Source: Myrica gale
Taxonomy: Eukaryota; Streptophyta; Magnoliopsida; Fagales; Myricaceae
DNA length: 64,000 nucleotides
Direction of reading: 5' to 3'
Assembly: GCA_963930655.1 (NCBI GenBank)
Contig: OZ005610.1
Span: 20,467,001-20,531,000 of the forward strand
The notes under the pieces are model-generated. The model had not been told where the DNA came from. It did not search any database and saw nothing but the letters and a program-made list of their open reading frames with translations. A program made the translations under genes and the position numbers. Each line of letters begins with the position of its first letter. Position 1 is the stretch's first letter. This document shows, one piece after another, positions 12,601-23,529 of the stretch.

Positions 12601-15600
12601 GACAGAGGCTTCCCTTCTACGCATGCTCAAGGGTTCTCCAGACAGTTACTTGAGTGGTCCAATCAGAAAGTATATCACAGACAAAGGTGGAAGGTACTAT
12701 TTATGAAGTATAAGACTTTTACATGACTAGGATGTGGGAATGTTTCATTGTGTTTTCATTTGTTTTCTAGTTGTTTAAAGGTATGAAGGTGGAGTGGTGA
12801 GATTCTTGATTATTGTTTTAATTAAATTATTGCGATTTTGTCACCTCATCATAAAACTTAATATGATCCTATAAATTAAGGAAAGCAACAGACTCTCTAA
12901 AGTGGATCCTGAGGTTTGGTGAACCGTCTAATTAAAAAAATAATGGGTCGATTTTAAGAAGACTACGCAAAATAATCTGGAGCATCCTAATGTATTTTCT
13001 CCGATATTGATTTCTTCCTCTCATCCTATGCTAGGACAGGTTTCATCTTAGGTGGGGGTGTAGAGAGATACTGTATGATAAATCCCCTGATGGAGATATA
13101 TTTGTTACAGGACTTGCAATGTCTAAGGTGATCTGCTTCTCATCTTGTTCCTTCAGAAACTGTTAGAAGTCTTCTTGCTATTCATGCATATTCAAATAAT
13201 CCTATTGAGTTGCTTTCATGTCCAGTACAAGTCTGGTAGTTTTGTTTGGGTAAACTACACTTTGTGCCTCGAACTACCACTATTTTTTTTTTTGATAAGT
13301 AAGAAAAGCTTTATTAAAATAAAAGGAAACGGAACAGTACAAAGACTGTACTGAACCAACTACACAGACAAGCAAGGAAACTAATAAAATCGCTGAAGTC
13401 TACAAAAGGGGAACCCAACACCCCATTAGCCCACAGAAACAAGGTCTGCATCAGATTTCCCTTCAAACATTCTAAGGAGAGTCCCACATCTTCAAAGCAG
13501 CGTCCATTCCTTTCCCTCCAGAGGCTCCACCAAATGCATAATGGAATCATTTTCCACACAGCCAACGCCAAAGGATTGTCGAACTTTCTCTTCCAACACT
13601 TCAACACCCCTCCCACCCTCTTAGGCATCACCCAAGGATAGTTAACGATGCTAAGCACGTGCACCCACAACTCTCTAGCGACCAAGCAATGGATAAACAC
13701 ATGATCCACAGACTCCCCATCATTCTTACAAAGAAAGCACCAATTTATCAAACATAACCCCCTCCTCCTTAAATTATCAATGGTTAAAATCTTCCCATGA
13801 GCCGCTTCCCACACAAAGAACGACACTCGAGGCAGGACAACAACCTTCCAGATTTGCCTCCACGGAAAGATCTCGCCAGAACCCCCAACAATCAACCCAT
13901 ACGAGGACTTAACTGAGAAGACCCCATTCTTAGTTCCTTGCCACAACAATTTATCTTCATCCCTTCTCCTAAGAACCATAGAGTACAACAATGAGTAGAA
14001 ATCTGAAAAATCTTCAATCTCCCAATCGTTAGCGGTTCTAGTAAACTGGATATTCCACACCCCATGACCAGATTCGTCATCCAAGCAATCCGCTACCGCC
14101 GCATCCTTATGCATAGCAAGAGAAAACAAGAGAGGGAAAGCAAACTTCAAGGGCCTTTCTCCGCACCATAAATCATGCCAAAACTTGACGCTAAGACCAC
14201 ACCCCACCACAAAACGAACTACCACTAATTTATACTTCAAACTATGAGTTCTGTTGCGTGCGTTCTCAGACTATGAAAAGACGATAATGTGCATGCTCTT
14301 GGACCTGAATGTCTAAACTGTCTCTACCTAAAGAAGAAGAGACGGTAACACAGGTGAAAGTGCTCTAAACATTTTTATTTTTTTGGTAGGGACACTCTGG
14401 ACATTTAATTTCAAAGGCATACATGTTGCAACTTTTTTTTTGTAGTTTGAGGATGCAACGTTACGATGTTGATAGAGTTTGTAATTACAAAAAAATATCA
14501 GTTTGGGGATACAAAAGTGCTGCCTAATATCTGCCTTTTATCTCAGGCTACTAGTAAGCAAATTGTGAAAGCTGATGCTTATGTTGCAGGTGTGTGTTTT
14601 GATCTCATTAGATTCAATGTTTATGTGTTTATTTTAATTATTTATGCCAGGTGAATGTTATGTAATGTCTGGGCTACTCTTTTGATGGCAGCATGTGATG
14701 TCCCTGGAATAAAAAGATTGCTTCCAGCCCGGTGGAGGGAATTGGAATTTTTCAATAATGTTTATGAACTAGTTGCAGTGCCTGTTGTTACAGTGCAACT
14801 AAGATACAGTGGTTGGGTCACAGAGTTACAGGATCTAGAACGGTCAAGGTGATTTATCTCATCCACACCATGTTGTTGGCTTAGAGCAGTGGGATGCGTT
14901 TTTGCTATTAGGATCACTGCAAAATGTGTTTCCATTTCACTTCTGGAAGCCTGAGGCTTTTTTGCTTTACACCTTCATGAATGTTACTGTCTGAATGGTA
15001 GGCAATTGAGGCAAGCTGCGGGGTTAGATAACCTTCTCTACACTCCAGATGCAGATTTCTCTTGCTTTGCAGACCTAGCACTTACATCTCCAGAAGATTA
15101 CTATCATGATGGACAAGGTTCATTACTCCAGTAAGGAAAATGTTCTTATCGTGATCATTTGTGCACATTGTGGCAGTATTGATCTCCCAACACATCTAGT
15201 CACTAGGGTAGTAATAATTCATGATGATTACAGTACGCCTTTCGTGGATATACTAATCCAATGATGTGGTTTTTGCTTTGTGTCTGCATTTCTTTGTATG
15301 TCTGTTCATCCTTGGAACCAAACTAGTGATATTTGGTATGCTGATCAGAATCTTCGGCTCTTTCGACCTCCATTATTCTCAACCAATTCTGCTACCACTA
15401 CCAGTTTTTGCACCGGTGTTAATATGATGATCTCAGGGTTTTCTGCTCTCGCGATCTGTTTCCTACTTACCTGTGCCTTTATTCGCTTTTAGACCGAGAC
15501 TTTTCTTTAGCCACTCAGCTAACATGACTTAATTTCATATTTGTCAGAACATGACGTTTGGTAGATTGTCGTATTGTAAGTTTTTGTTCTGTTCTGTTTC

Positions 15601-18408
15601 TCTCTCTCTAAGCATTTTGTTGTGAATCTTCTGTTTCTGTATCATAATGCTGAAATCTCACATACTTGCATAAATTTAGGGATATGTGCTATTAGTGATT
15701 GGAGAATGAAACTATTTTAGTCCCGATAATTAGTTTTAAAACTTTTCTGCTGCTTGCAATTTGAAATTAATCTTCTTTTCTCACGCTTTTATTTCTCTAG
15801 TGGTGTTTCCTTTTGTATTCTCCTACCAAGTCAAAAAAGCAATTCCTGTCCTGCAGATGTGTTCTGACACCAGGTGACCCATACATGCCCTTGCCGAATG
15901 ATGAAATCATAGCAAGAGTGGCTAAGCAGGTTGGTACCTTCTAAGAAGATGACTCTTGTTTTTCAAGTAACTTCACTGGCACTTGAAAAGAAAACTCAGG
16001 GCAGCTTTTTTTCATGTGTCATTTCTCTAGTCCAGTATTCATTTTTTGGAATTATGTTCTTTTTTCGCCTATTAAGTAAGAAAGGAAGCAAATTGGTATA
16101 ACAATATATAAGCGAGAGAATGCCATGGGCCCCCTAACAAGAAGCAAGCTTCAAAACTTAGGGACTCTCTTTCTTCACGAAATAACCATAAAATATATGC
16201 ACACATGCACGGACATGTTGACGTTGGCTCTGGTTTGAAACTGCTGTGCTTTAAACCCAATTATAATCTTATGATTTCTGTAATCTGGAATTGAACACTG
16301 GACACGACTTCTGCTTGATTCTCACAACATGGACAACTCAGTAACATAGAATATGTGGCACAGTTAGAACGTTAGCAGTGATTCTCTTCTTCTTTTTTTT
16401 TTCTTTCTTTCATGTGGATACCAAGAAAATAGAATCGGTGTTAGAACCTATACTTGGTCTCTTTGTATTGTAATGGACCACGCGGAGCTTCTGGCTACAC
16501 ATGCACGATCTAAAGCCCTATCACAAGCAGAGCATTTTGCATCCTCTTTTTAGTTGGATTCACCATAAAAAGAAGGAAATTTATTGCCTTGTTATTTCCT
16601 CATTGGTGCCTTTGTTATCAGGTTTTTGCTTTATTCCCATCATCTCAAGGCTTAGACGTTACTTGGTCATCTGTTGTCAAAATTGGACAATCTCTATATC
16701 GTGAGGCACCTGGTAAAGATCCATTTAGACCTGATCAGAAGACCCCCGTACAAAATTTCTTCCTTGCTGGCTCATATACAAAACAGGTAACTTTTTTAGC
16801 CGCTAATCTCTCATACAATGCTTGGCTGTTACATGCTTATAATGGTAGAACATTTAGGCTAGTATCTCTGTCAGCATAGCAGTCAATATTGCTACTTTTT
16901 TTGGTGACTGATTCTTTCATGTTTGGATGATGCACCTCTCTTTTTTGCATCTGTCCTTTCCAACGTGAAGGCAATTCATTGTAGTTTTTAACTGTTTAAA
17001 AAATTCTAGACAAATAACTTATCGATGAGATAATTATTGTATAAGAAGACATATTCCAATTGTAATCGAATTTATATTTCCTTTGTTGCTCCTGAATTTT
17101 CAAATATGTTCACGGGCTCATATTATCCATCAATTTGTTGATGTAAGAGCAGCTCTTCTAAGCTAAGATAAACTTATGCGATTCTTTCCTCAAACGTGGC
17201 TGGTGACTGGTTCACAATGTCTCATTAGTATTTACTAACATGTTCATAACATATTTGAACAATCCTTCGAGGGTGGTGTCTGTGATACCCCGAATCTCAT
17301 ATGGAGTGAGAGAAGAGAAAGAATGAGAGATGAGTTCTATAAGGGTCAAGTCTCATATTAAGACCTTTCTGGATTGAACTGAGACTTATAATAATTCCAA
17401 ATGACTTCAAAAAGCAACATTGACTATTTTTTTTGAATTCAAAGCGCAGATGTGGCTAACGCTTTCTTGAGTAGTTATAAATGGTATTAGAGCGGCCTTA
17501 ATAACCATTAATGTGGGCTTAGTTGGCCTTAATGTGGACGTCAATGATTTAAGGGGGACATTGTGATTCCCCGGAGCCCACATGGAGTGGAAGAAGAGAA
17601 GAAATGAGAGATGAGTTATATAAGGACTAAGTCCCACATTAAGACCTTATTAAGTTGAACTGTGAGATTTATAATAATTCCTAGGGGCTTTAAGAAGCAA
17701 TATTGACTAGTCTTTTTGAAGTCAAAGTGCAGATGTAGTTGACTCCCCCTCGGGTCGTTACAATGCCAATCGCTTCACCTTGTGACAAACCAAAATTAAG
17801 CTTTCTCCCTTCAATGGAACTCCGTGGTTCATAACTACGTGTACTCACTTAGATACTGACTCTAATAATGTCTTGCTTTACCTGTTCATTGTTCTTATAG
17901 TAACTCATCAATAATTTCTTTGTAAACCCATTATATTCCAAGTCATAGCTGACGCCTCGCCTCATCTGCCTAAAATTCATATTACATGTGGCGGCTGATC
18001 ATCACTGAAGAAAAGTGATTTAAGAAAGTTCTGCTAAATGGTTTTTAACTTGTACAGGATTACATAGACAGCATGGAGGGGGCAACTTCATCAATAATTT
18101 CTTTGTAAACCCATTATATTCCAAGTCATAGCTGACGCCTCGCCTCATCTGCCTAAAATTCATATTACATGTGGCGGCTGATCATCACTGAAGAAAAGTG
18201 ATTTAAGAAAGTTCTGCTAAATGGTTTTTAACTTGTACAGGATTACATAGACAGCATGGAGGGGGCAACTTTATCTGGCAGGCAAGCATCAACCTGTATA
18301 TGTGATGCTGGAGAAGAGTTGGTTGCATTGCGGAAAAAGCTTGCTGCTATTGAATCGCAAGAACAAAGGAGAGATGCAAACATTAGTGATGAGTTGAGCC
18401 TAGTGTAA
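9633..18408 (+). CDS. ZDS: Zeta-carotene desaturase, chloroplastic (14 exons, 583 aa)
   Basis: This gene encodes the FAD enzyme that desaturates zeta-carotene through neurosporene to prolycopene/lycopene in plastids. Exons: 9633-9804, 10436-10560, 10815-10949, 11174-11246, 11392-11465, 11770-11874, 12449-12693, 13040-13127, 14547-14589, 14692-14848, 15002-15130, 15857-15929, 16622-16786, 18241-18408. All introns are GT-AG, every junction keeps phase, and the exons sum to 1752 bp with no internal stop. Residues 1-57 look like a Ser/Arg-containing, acid-poor transit peptide. Exon 2 holds the dinucleotide-binding motif [18 protein letters not shown], completed by VDIYE in exon 3; later blocks such as [29 protein letters not shown] and [19 protein letters not shown] are typical ZDS. 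The length fits the family (about 560-590 aa). Introns carry transposons and a partial exon duplication (described separately), yet the coding frame is intact, so it is probably functional. Confidence 0.95.
12141..12175 (+). repeat. Microsatellite (GT)n followed by a G-tract
   Basis: A GT run is followed by CTGG and a G-run of about 15, within ZDS intron 6. It is a simple repeat likely to vary in length. Confidence 0.85.
13283..14214 (-). mobile_element. 5'-truncated LINE in ZDS intron 8
   Basis: The element is in reverse orientation: its poly-A tail appears as the T-run at 13283 onward. It is flanked by the 13-bp direct repeat CGAACTACCACTA (13270-13282 and 14215-14227), a clear LINE target duplication. 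The minus-strand frame (stop near 13314) encodes the ORF2 zinc-binding domain, with [38 protein letters not shown] and [13 protein letters not shown]. The frame stays open over almost the whole element and a little into the intron, so the insertion seems young. At 932 bp it lacks the endonuclease and reverse transcriptase regions and cannot move itself. Confidence 0.92.
17281..17762. mobile_element. TRIM-like miniature LTR retrotransposon in ZDS intron 13
   Basis: Two direct repeats of about 200 bp (17281-17479 and 17562-17762) begin TGTGATACCCCG / TGTGATTCCCCG and end GTTATA / GTTACA. Between them lie about 80 bp holding ATGGTATTAGAGC just after the left repeat, which resembles an initiator-Met tRNA primer site, and AAGGGGGACA just before the right repeat, which resembles a polypurine tract. 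That layout matches terminal-repeat retrotransposons in miniature. It has no coding capacity. The two repeats differ at many positions, so the insertion is old; no clean target duplication was found. Confidence 0.75.
17905..18270 (+). repeat. 183-bp tandem duplication spanning ZDS intron 13 end and exon 14 start
   Basis: Unit 1 is 17905-18087 and unit 2 is 18088-18270, apparently identical. Each ends with a pyrimidine/TTGTACAG acceptor and the first 30 bp of the last exon ([10 protein letters not shown]). Only the downstream acceptor (exon start 18241) continues into TLSGRQAS and the normal C-terminus. Splicing to the upstream acceptor (exon start 18058) would read into SSIISL and stop within a few codons. 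Confidence 0.9.
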
Positions 18409-19735
18409 TACCTTGACATCTACTTTTGTGTACTAAGAGAACTCCCCAAATTGTGGCGACCAGATGATAGTTTGCACAGGAGAACGTTTGCTCACATGTG
18501 GCAATTATATGTATAATATAAAGGACGAGACATTGAATATTGAATGATGCCTTCACTGCGACCCATGAGTGTTGTTACAATATTCAGTATCGACGACAAA
18601 GTGAACGCGGAGTTATCATCCCGATTCCCGAGTGCAGAAGGTGGTATAGGAAGGTAAAATGTGAAGCCACAGGAGGCGAGTCCCATACGTGAGAAGTGCG
18701 ACATCAAAGAGCCAATGACATATAACTCAAATGATATGTCGTTCACTCAATAAAATAGGAAGAGTGTGTGATCATGGCTTTGAGACAAACTAAATGCACG
18801 CGTGTAACTTAGCCAAAAGAAAGGAAAGATCAACTGTGTGCTCCCTCAACTTGGAGAAGAGAATCATATTTACCTTTCTCATAACCATCTTTCCTTTGAA
18901 GGTGAGAAAGCGCAACCCGTTTCCACATGATCACCAACCATTCGTAAGGTAATTTGACCTTGCTTATAGTTAGTCAAATAATTAACAGTTGAACACCCAT
19001 TTTCTAGTAATCTGAATTCCTTTTCTGAGTGACTGCGAGACATTAATCTTTTTAAGCTACTTAGGAAATAGAGAAAAGTCTAGACATGGACAAAGATATG
19101 CTGTCGTGAAAACTATTGGCAAGACGTATACTGTTCGACATTACTCCATCCAGAAAGTCAAAAAAGGAAATATACGACTTGATAGTATTATTATCTTACA
19201 AGTTGGGGTTCAAAGAAAATCTACCACCACGTCCTTTATATTTCCAAGGATGTGGATCACGAACCTCCGCGACTGATTGATAACAAGGTCGGTGATGCCG
19301 AAATAGAGTCCATGACGGAAAAGGGTAGGCAATATGCTGACCAGAAGATGCAGCCAAGGATCTTTCACATCTTACATCTTACATCCAGATTGGACAAATA
19401 CTTGAGCATTTGTGTAGACTGATAAAGATTGTTTTGCGAGGAGTGCTTCATCGGCAAAATAACAGTTCCCCACCTCCAAATCACCAGTAAGCTGGATGCA
19501 GCTTCGAAATTTCACCTTTGAACAGGACTGCAAGTTACTTTCATGAATTTTTTTTTTCATCTTTGCATTATACAAATTGATTAGGATTCAGCTCCAAACA
19601 TCACATCCCACAAGCCACAATAAAGACCATTCGATGCAAACAAATAATATTTGTGGTCACTAGTAAAATATGACTGTGACCAGATGAATTGTTTCCATGA
19701 AAAGTCCTATTATGGTCATGGAGTAGTCCAGTTAT
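18409..19735. other. ZDS 3' flank and intergenic DNA
   Basis: The ZDS 3' UTR presumably starts here. I see no coding region with a recognisable domain and no terminal or tandem repeat in this stretch. Confidence 0.4.
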
Positions 19736-19955
19736 CCAATTCCATGATAGTACTGAGGTTCATGGGGCTCATCTAGTCTGTAGATCCAGACATTATTTTC
19801 TCTACAATAAGTCTGTCGGCCTTTTCAGATGGGTAGAATGGATCCCAAAATGCATACAGGCCTCGGTTAGGGCACAAGTTGGAGAGTGGAGTGCAGAGTC
19901 CAATACCAGTATAAGGTCCTTTGCCGGCAACAAGAAATCTTCGATGTCGTAAATC
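19736..19955 (-). pseudogene. GDSL esterase/lipase terminal exon, orphan pseudogene
   Basis: The minus strand reads GPYTGIGLCTPLSNLCPNRG, then LYAFWDPFYPSEKADRLIVEKI, then SGSTD, a stop (TAG, 19773-19775) and MSPMNLSTIMELDN. This is the C-terminal block of plant GDSL lipases, secreted serine hydrolases. A splice acceptor (TTTGCAG) precedes it at about 19956. Three faults mark it as dead: the catalytic His of the DPFHP block is Tyr, a stop interrupts the segment before SPMNLSTI, and the CCGxGPY block before it is out of frame. No other exons are seen upstream on this strand, where repeats take over. Confidence 0.75.
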
Positions 19956-19979
19956 CTGCAAATTAACCACATGCATCTA

Positions 19980-20468
19980 ATTATCATTTGTCGATGTGAA
20001 TGTTTCTCAACAAAATACTTGTCATGAAAATGGATGTTATTACTGGGGCCCGAAAAATAATCTATACTAAAATTTCAAACTTAAAATATTTTGGGTTAAT
20101 TATGTTTTTCCCTACGAACTAACACTTTAATCTCCAAATCCCCAAAACTACAACCCGTTACAACCCACCACCCTAATCTATCTGACCCATTTAAATTCCA
20201 TTCAGGACCCATTTTTGACGTTATCTAGCACGTTTTTTGTTACACGTGACACCCATCACATGTGAATAGTTCATATTGCCCCCAAGAACAGTGCTATTGG
20301 AGCTCATTTTTTTTTTTATGAGAAATGGAACAATATATATCCGCCATGAGAGTACCTCGCAGAGGTGAGAGAGAAGCACTTTGTGGGGCCTCAAGGAATG
20401 CAAGTCACCCGCGGAGCAAAACTCCATCACGATGCAAGAGAAATGAGAGGCCTCAAATGAAAGATATA
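19980..20468. other. Intergenic DNA, no gene recognised
   Basis: AT-rich DNA between the GDSL fragment and the Copia-type LTR. No domain or repeat structure could be assigned. Confidence 0.35.
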
Positions 20469-21563
20469 TGCCCTAAAAATCAGTTTTATTTAAGAATTAT
20501 TTTGAGATAATTATTTCTTTTGTTTTATCACATGTGTTTATTTATTTATCGGTATTATGATGTGACATAAGATGTCATACAGTTTTATTGTTAAGTGAAA
20601 TTTTAGAAAAATTATGCCAATTATTAATGAATCAAAGGCGGAGAGTATGACTTTTCGGCTCCTTGTTTACTTGACGTTTATTCTAGACCAATGTACATGT
20701 TTATGTATATAGGTCTACACTCGTTGTGCCTCTATTAAATATGATGATGGACTCTGTCTTGTATACTTGTACTTTTACCGAGTCATTTTGTGATGATCTT
20801 TATAGGTTAAATATTCTAGACAAAGTTCGGTCTTGTATATAATAAATAGTTTTGTATAAATGCTTAATAAGGAATCCACTAGTCTCTTAACGAGATAGTA
20901 TATTTATTAAATCTATATAGGGTTGAACTCTGGAAAATCACTGGTCAATATAATTAATAAATTGTTTTGGAAACAATTTGGGAGTTCTACATGTTACAGA
21001 TTGAAATTAATAATTATATGAGCTAGGGATTTAATCGGTGTTATTATTCTGATCCTATTGGCTCATGTGGAATATAGTTGGTGGAATGATAGATAAGTTA
21101 ATGATTGTTAGCAAAAGAGATTTCAAAAATCAATCTCATCTTCTCCGAGGTAAATTGTGATACGTTAATGGACATGATCACAATTAGTAGAAGCTAAAAA
21201 TTCGGAATATAAGAATATAAGGGAAATAATGGAAAAAGAATTTTCCATGTGATCCTACGGCCGAAATCTTAGGTCTCTAATGATCTTACGTTACATCACA
21301 GCTAGGGTTCAGAAAAAGACTATAAGATAACTTTTTCTAGAAAGTTGACCATTATGACTTTGAGAAACCCTGTGATGGTTGTGAGGTGTGGAAAGGAATG
21401 AGACATAACAATTGGGCTGCTAAAGTTGTGAAATCTAACAAATTTTCAGGTTGTAAGCTAAACAAGATATGAAGAATTCGAAGACTGTTTAAAAAGACAA
21501 GAATTCCTTGAAGATCGAAGATCGAAAAAAATCTGTAAGAATTATTACGCAGACAAATTTTCA
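20469..21563 (+). mobile_element. LTR of a Copia-like family (copy 1)
   Basis: This 1.1-kb segment is homologous, in opposite orientation, to the LTR at 48299-50496. It starts TGCCCTAAAAATCA and ends near ACAAATTTTCA; the partner starts TGCCCTAAAAATCA and ends ACTTTCA next to a primer-binding site. Shared blocks include TATTCTAGACCAA, the CTACACTC region and GACTTTGAGAAACCCTGTGA. No internal retrotransposon genes flank this copy, so it may be a solo LTR, but no 5-bp target duplication was found. Confidence 0.65.
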
Positions 21564-21697
21564 TCAAACTCAGCGTAAAGCGTCGGTAAGAAAGGATGTT
21601 CCAGCATCTTCAGAATCTTCCTCTTCTTCTTCTTCGCTAACGCCTCCTTGTCCACTACCTTCATCGCATAGAAGCACAACTCGTCATCTCGGAAGAA

Positions 21698-23529
21698 GTC
21701 ACCTACATATTGCTAAATTCTTTGAATGCCATAGAACCTTCAGTCCTTGAATCATTGCAAGGGGTATTAGGTGTAATGATCACCTACACTCCAGTGGCGG
21801 AACTAGGAATCTAATCGAAGGGGGTCGAACTCATAAGGAAAAATGACAAAAAAAATTACTACGTAATGCAAAAAAATATCTTAAAGAGTTAAAATATAAA
21901 AAATTAAAAATTAAAAACACTAAAAATATTAAAATACACTTACTGTACTATTTGCTGATACTGAGAGATGACAATTGGATTCTACAGGACTGCATATTCT
22001 GAAAACATTGTAAAATAACTTCGTGATTAACCAAATAAGGAAGAACTCAAAGCAATAAGATATCCATCTGTAATTAACCAAACATACATGTCAAAGCAGT
22101 GAATATAAATGCCAACAATTAATTACAAAACCATATTAACTATTGCAATTTTTTTTTCCGTTTTTCATCCTCAAGCCCTTTCTTTTGATGTTCATTGATA
22201 TGCAGAGCAATGATTTTATTGCTTCCAAATTTTCAGCTATTCTAACATGTGAATTGATAATCACAAAATTCTGTGCAGCTCTAGTTTCAAAGGTAACAAA
22301 TCATACTTTAACCCTACTATATAAATACTACCAAATAAAATACAAAGACCTGACAAATTTATATGTATTAAAATTGTTAATTGCATTGACCTAGCAATGC
22401 TAAAATGATATCACCAAAGTCTCATTATTTATCGCTAGTTCATAAGAGGCAATAAGTTTCAAGGAAAGATGTGCAATCTCTTATGCACAAAAAATGCTTC
22501 TACTGTGTCATCTGCCCAGCTACTTGGGCTAAACCGTAGGTTCACACTTAAAAACCATAACAATTGGTTGTGAATCTTAGTGCTACTCCAGACATATCTG
22601 ACTAGATTCTTAAGGTTTATATAAATTCTCCTCTAAGGCAGATCTACGAGATCTTATTTTCTATATTTATGGTTAGTTATTTAATGCATGGCGCAAGTAA
22701 TTGAACGTAAAAATCAATTATCACTAACTGACACGCATAGAGGAATAGAAAAACCAGAAAATAAGGATAAAAGTATTGCTTGATAAATAGATTGAAAAAA
22801 AATACGTAGTGCATAACTTACTCGATTAGCAGAACAATAAGGTAGAAAAACCAAAAGAATGCAAAAAATAATAGTATATCCTTATTATCAGCGAGAATTC
22901 ACCCAAAGAAGCAATCCCAAAACCTCCAATCTTGTAAGATCTTCAACCCAGAAATCAACTACACAAATTGAAGGAATTGGGCCCAAGTCTTTTAGGACCT
23001 AATGGGGATCATATGAAGTTGACCTGTGTCTATGGGTATCGGGTCCAGACCATCTTCTGTTAAAAAATATATATACATATAAAATTTTTTTTGGGGGAGG
23101 GAAGGGTGTCGGCCGACACCTTTCGCTCCCCCTTAGTTCCGCCCCTGCTACACTCCAAACACGAAAGAGCTTCAGAATTTTACAGTTAAGTGAACAAAAT
23201 GTCAACAAGAAAATCCATCCATTATTGATGCTGATCTGAATGTTCTTGGCCTATGGGCTTACGATGCTGCTTCAGCACTAGCCAGGGCAGTTGAAAAGGT
23301 TGGGACCACAAGTTTTGGCTTCGAAAACACAAATGCTTCGAGCAATTTAACTCATGTTCTGGAAACTATGGGGACCTCCCAAAATGGTCCAAAACTTCGC
23401 CAAGTGTTACTGGGTACTAGATTTAGAGGCCTTGCTGGGGAGTTCAATCTTGTCGATGGACAGCTAGAATCATCAACATTTCAGATAATTAATGTGAATG
23501 GTAATGGAGAAAGAGAGGATACAAGAGAA
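21698..23529 (+). pseudogene. Glutamate receptor-like (GLR) gene fragment split by a hAT element
   Basis: The fragment has two parts, 21698-21791 and 23156-23529. Joined across the transposon (one target copy removed), one frame runs [21 protein letters not shown], then TYTPNTKELQNFTVK, a stop (TGA where the family has Trp), then QQENPSIIDADLNVLGLWAY and on through FRGLAGEFNLVDGQLESSTF. These are the end of the amino-terminal (ANF receptor) domain and the linker to the ligand-binding core of plant GLR channels, which are plasma-membrane cation channels. There is no channel or membrane segment: a Copia LTR replaces the 3' part at 23530. The in-frame TGA lies near 23189. It is a relic of one exon. 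Confidence 0.85.
21792..23147. mobile_element. Non-autonomous hAT element, 1356 bp, inside GLR exon
   Basis: The termini are CAGTGGCGGAACTAGGAAT and CTTAGTTCCGCCCCTG, inverted repeats with minor mismatches. The flanks carry the perfect 8-bp duplication CTACACTC (21784-21791 and 23148-23155), as expected of hAT transposition. The interior is AT-rich with no intact transposase. A segment near 43388 begins with a similar terminus and similar subterminal sequence, so it belongs to the same broad family. Confidence 0.92.

Noticed and set aside
21508-21750. Ser-rich open frame before the GLR fragment
   Set aside because: It spans the end of the Copia-type LTR and the GLR piece in a different frame from the GLR text, so it is chance.
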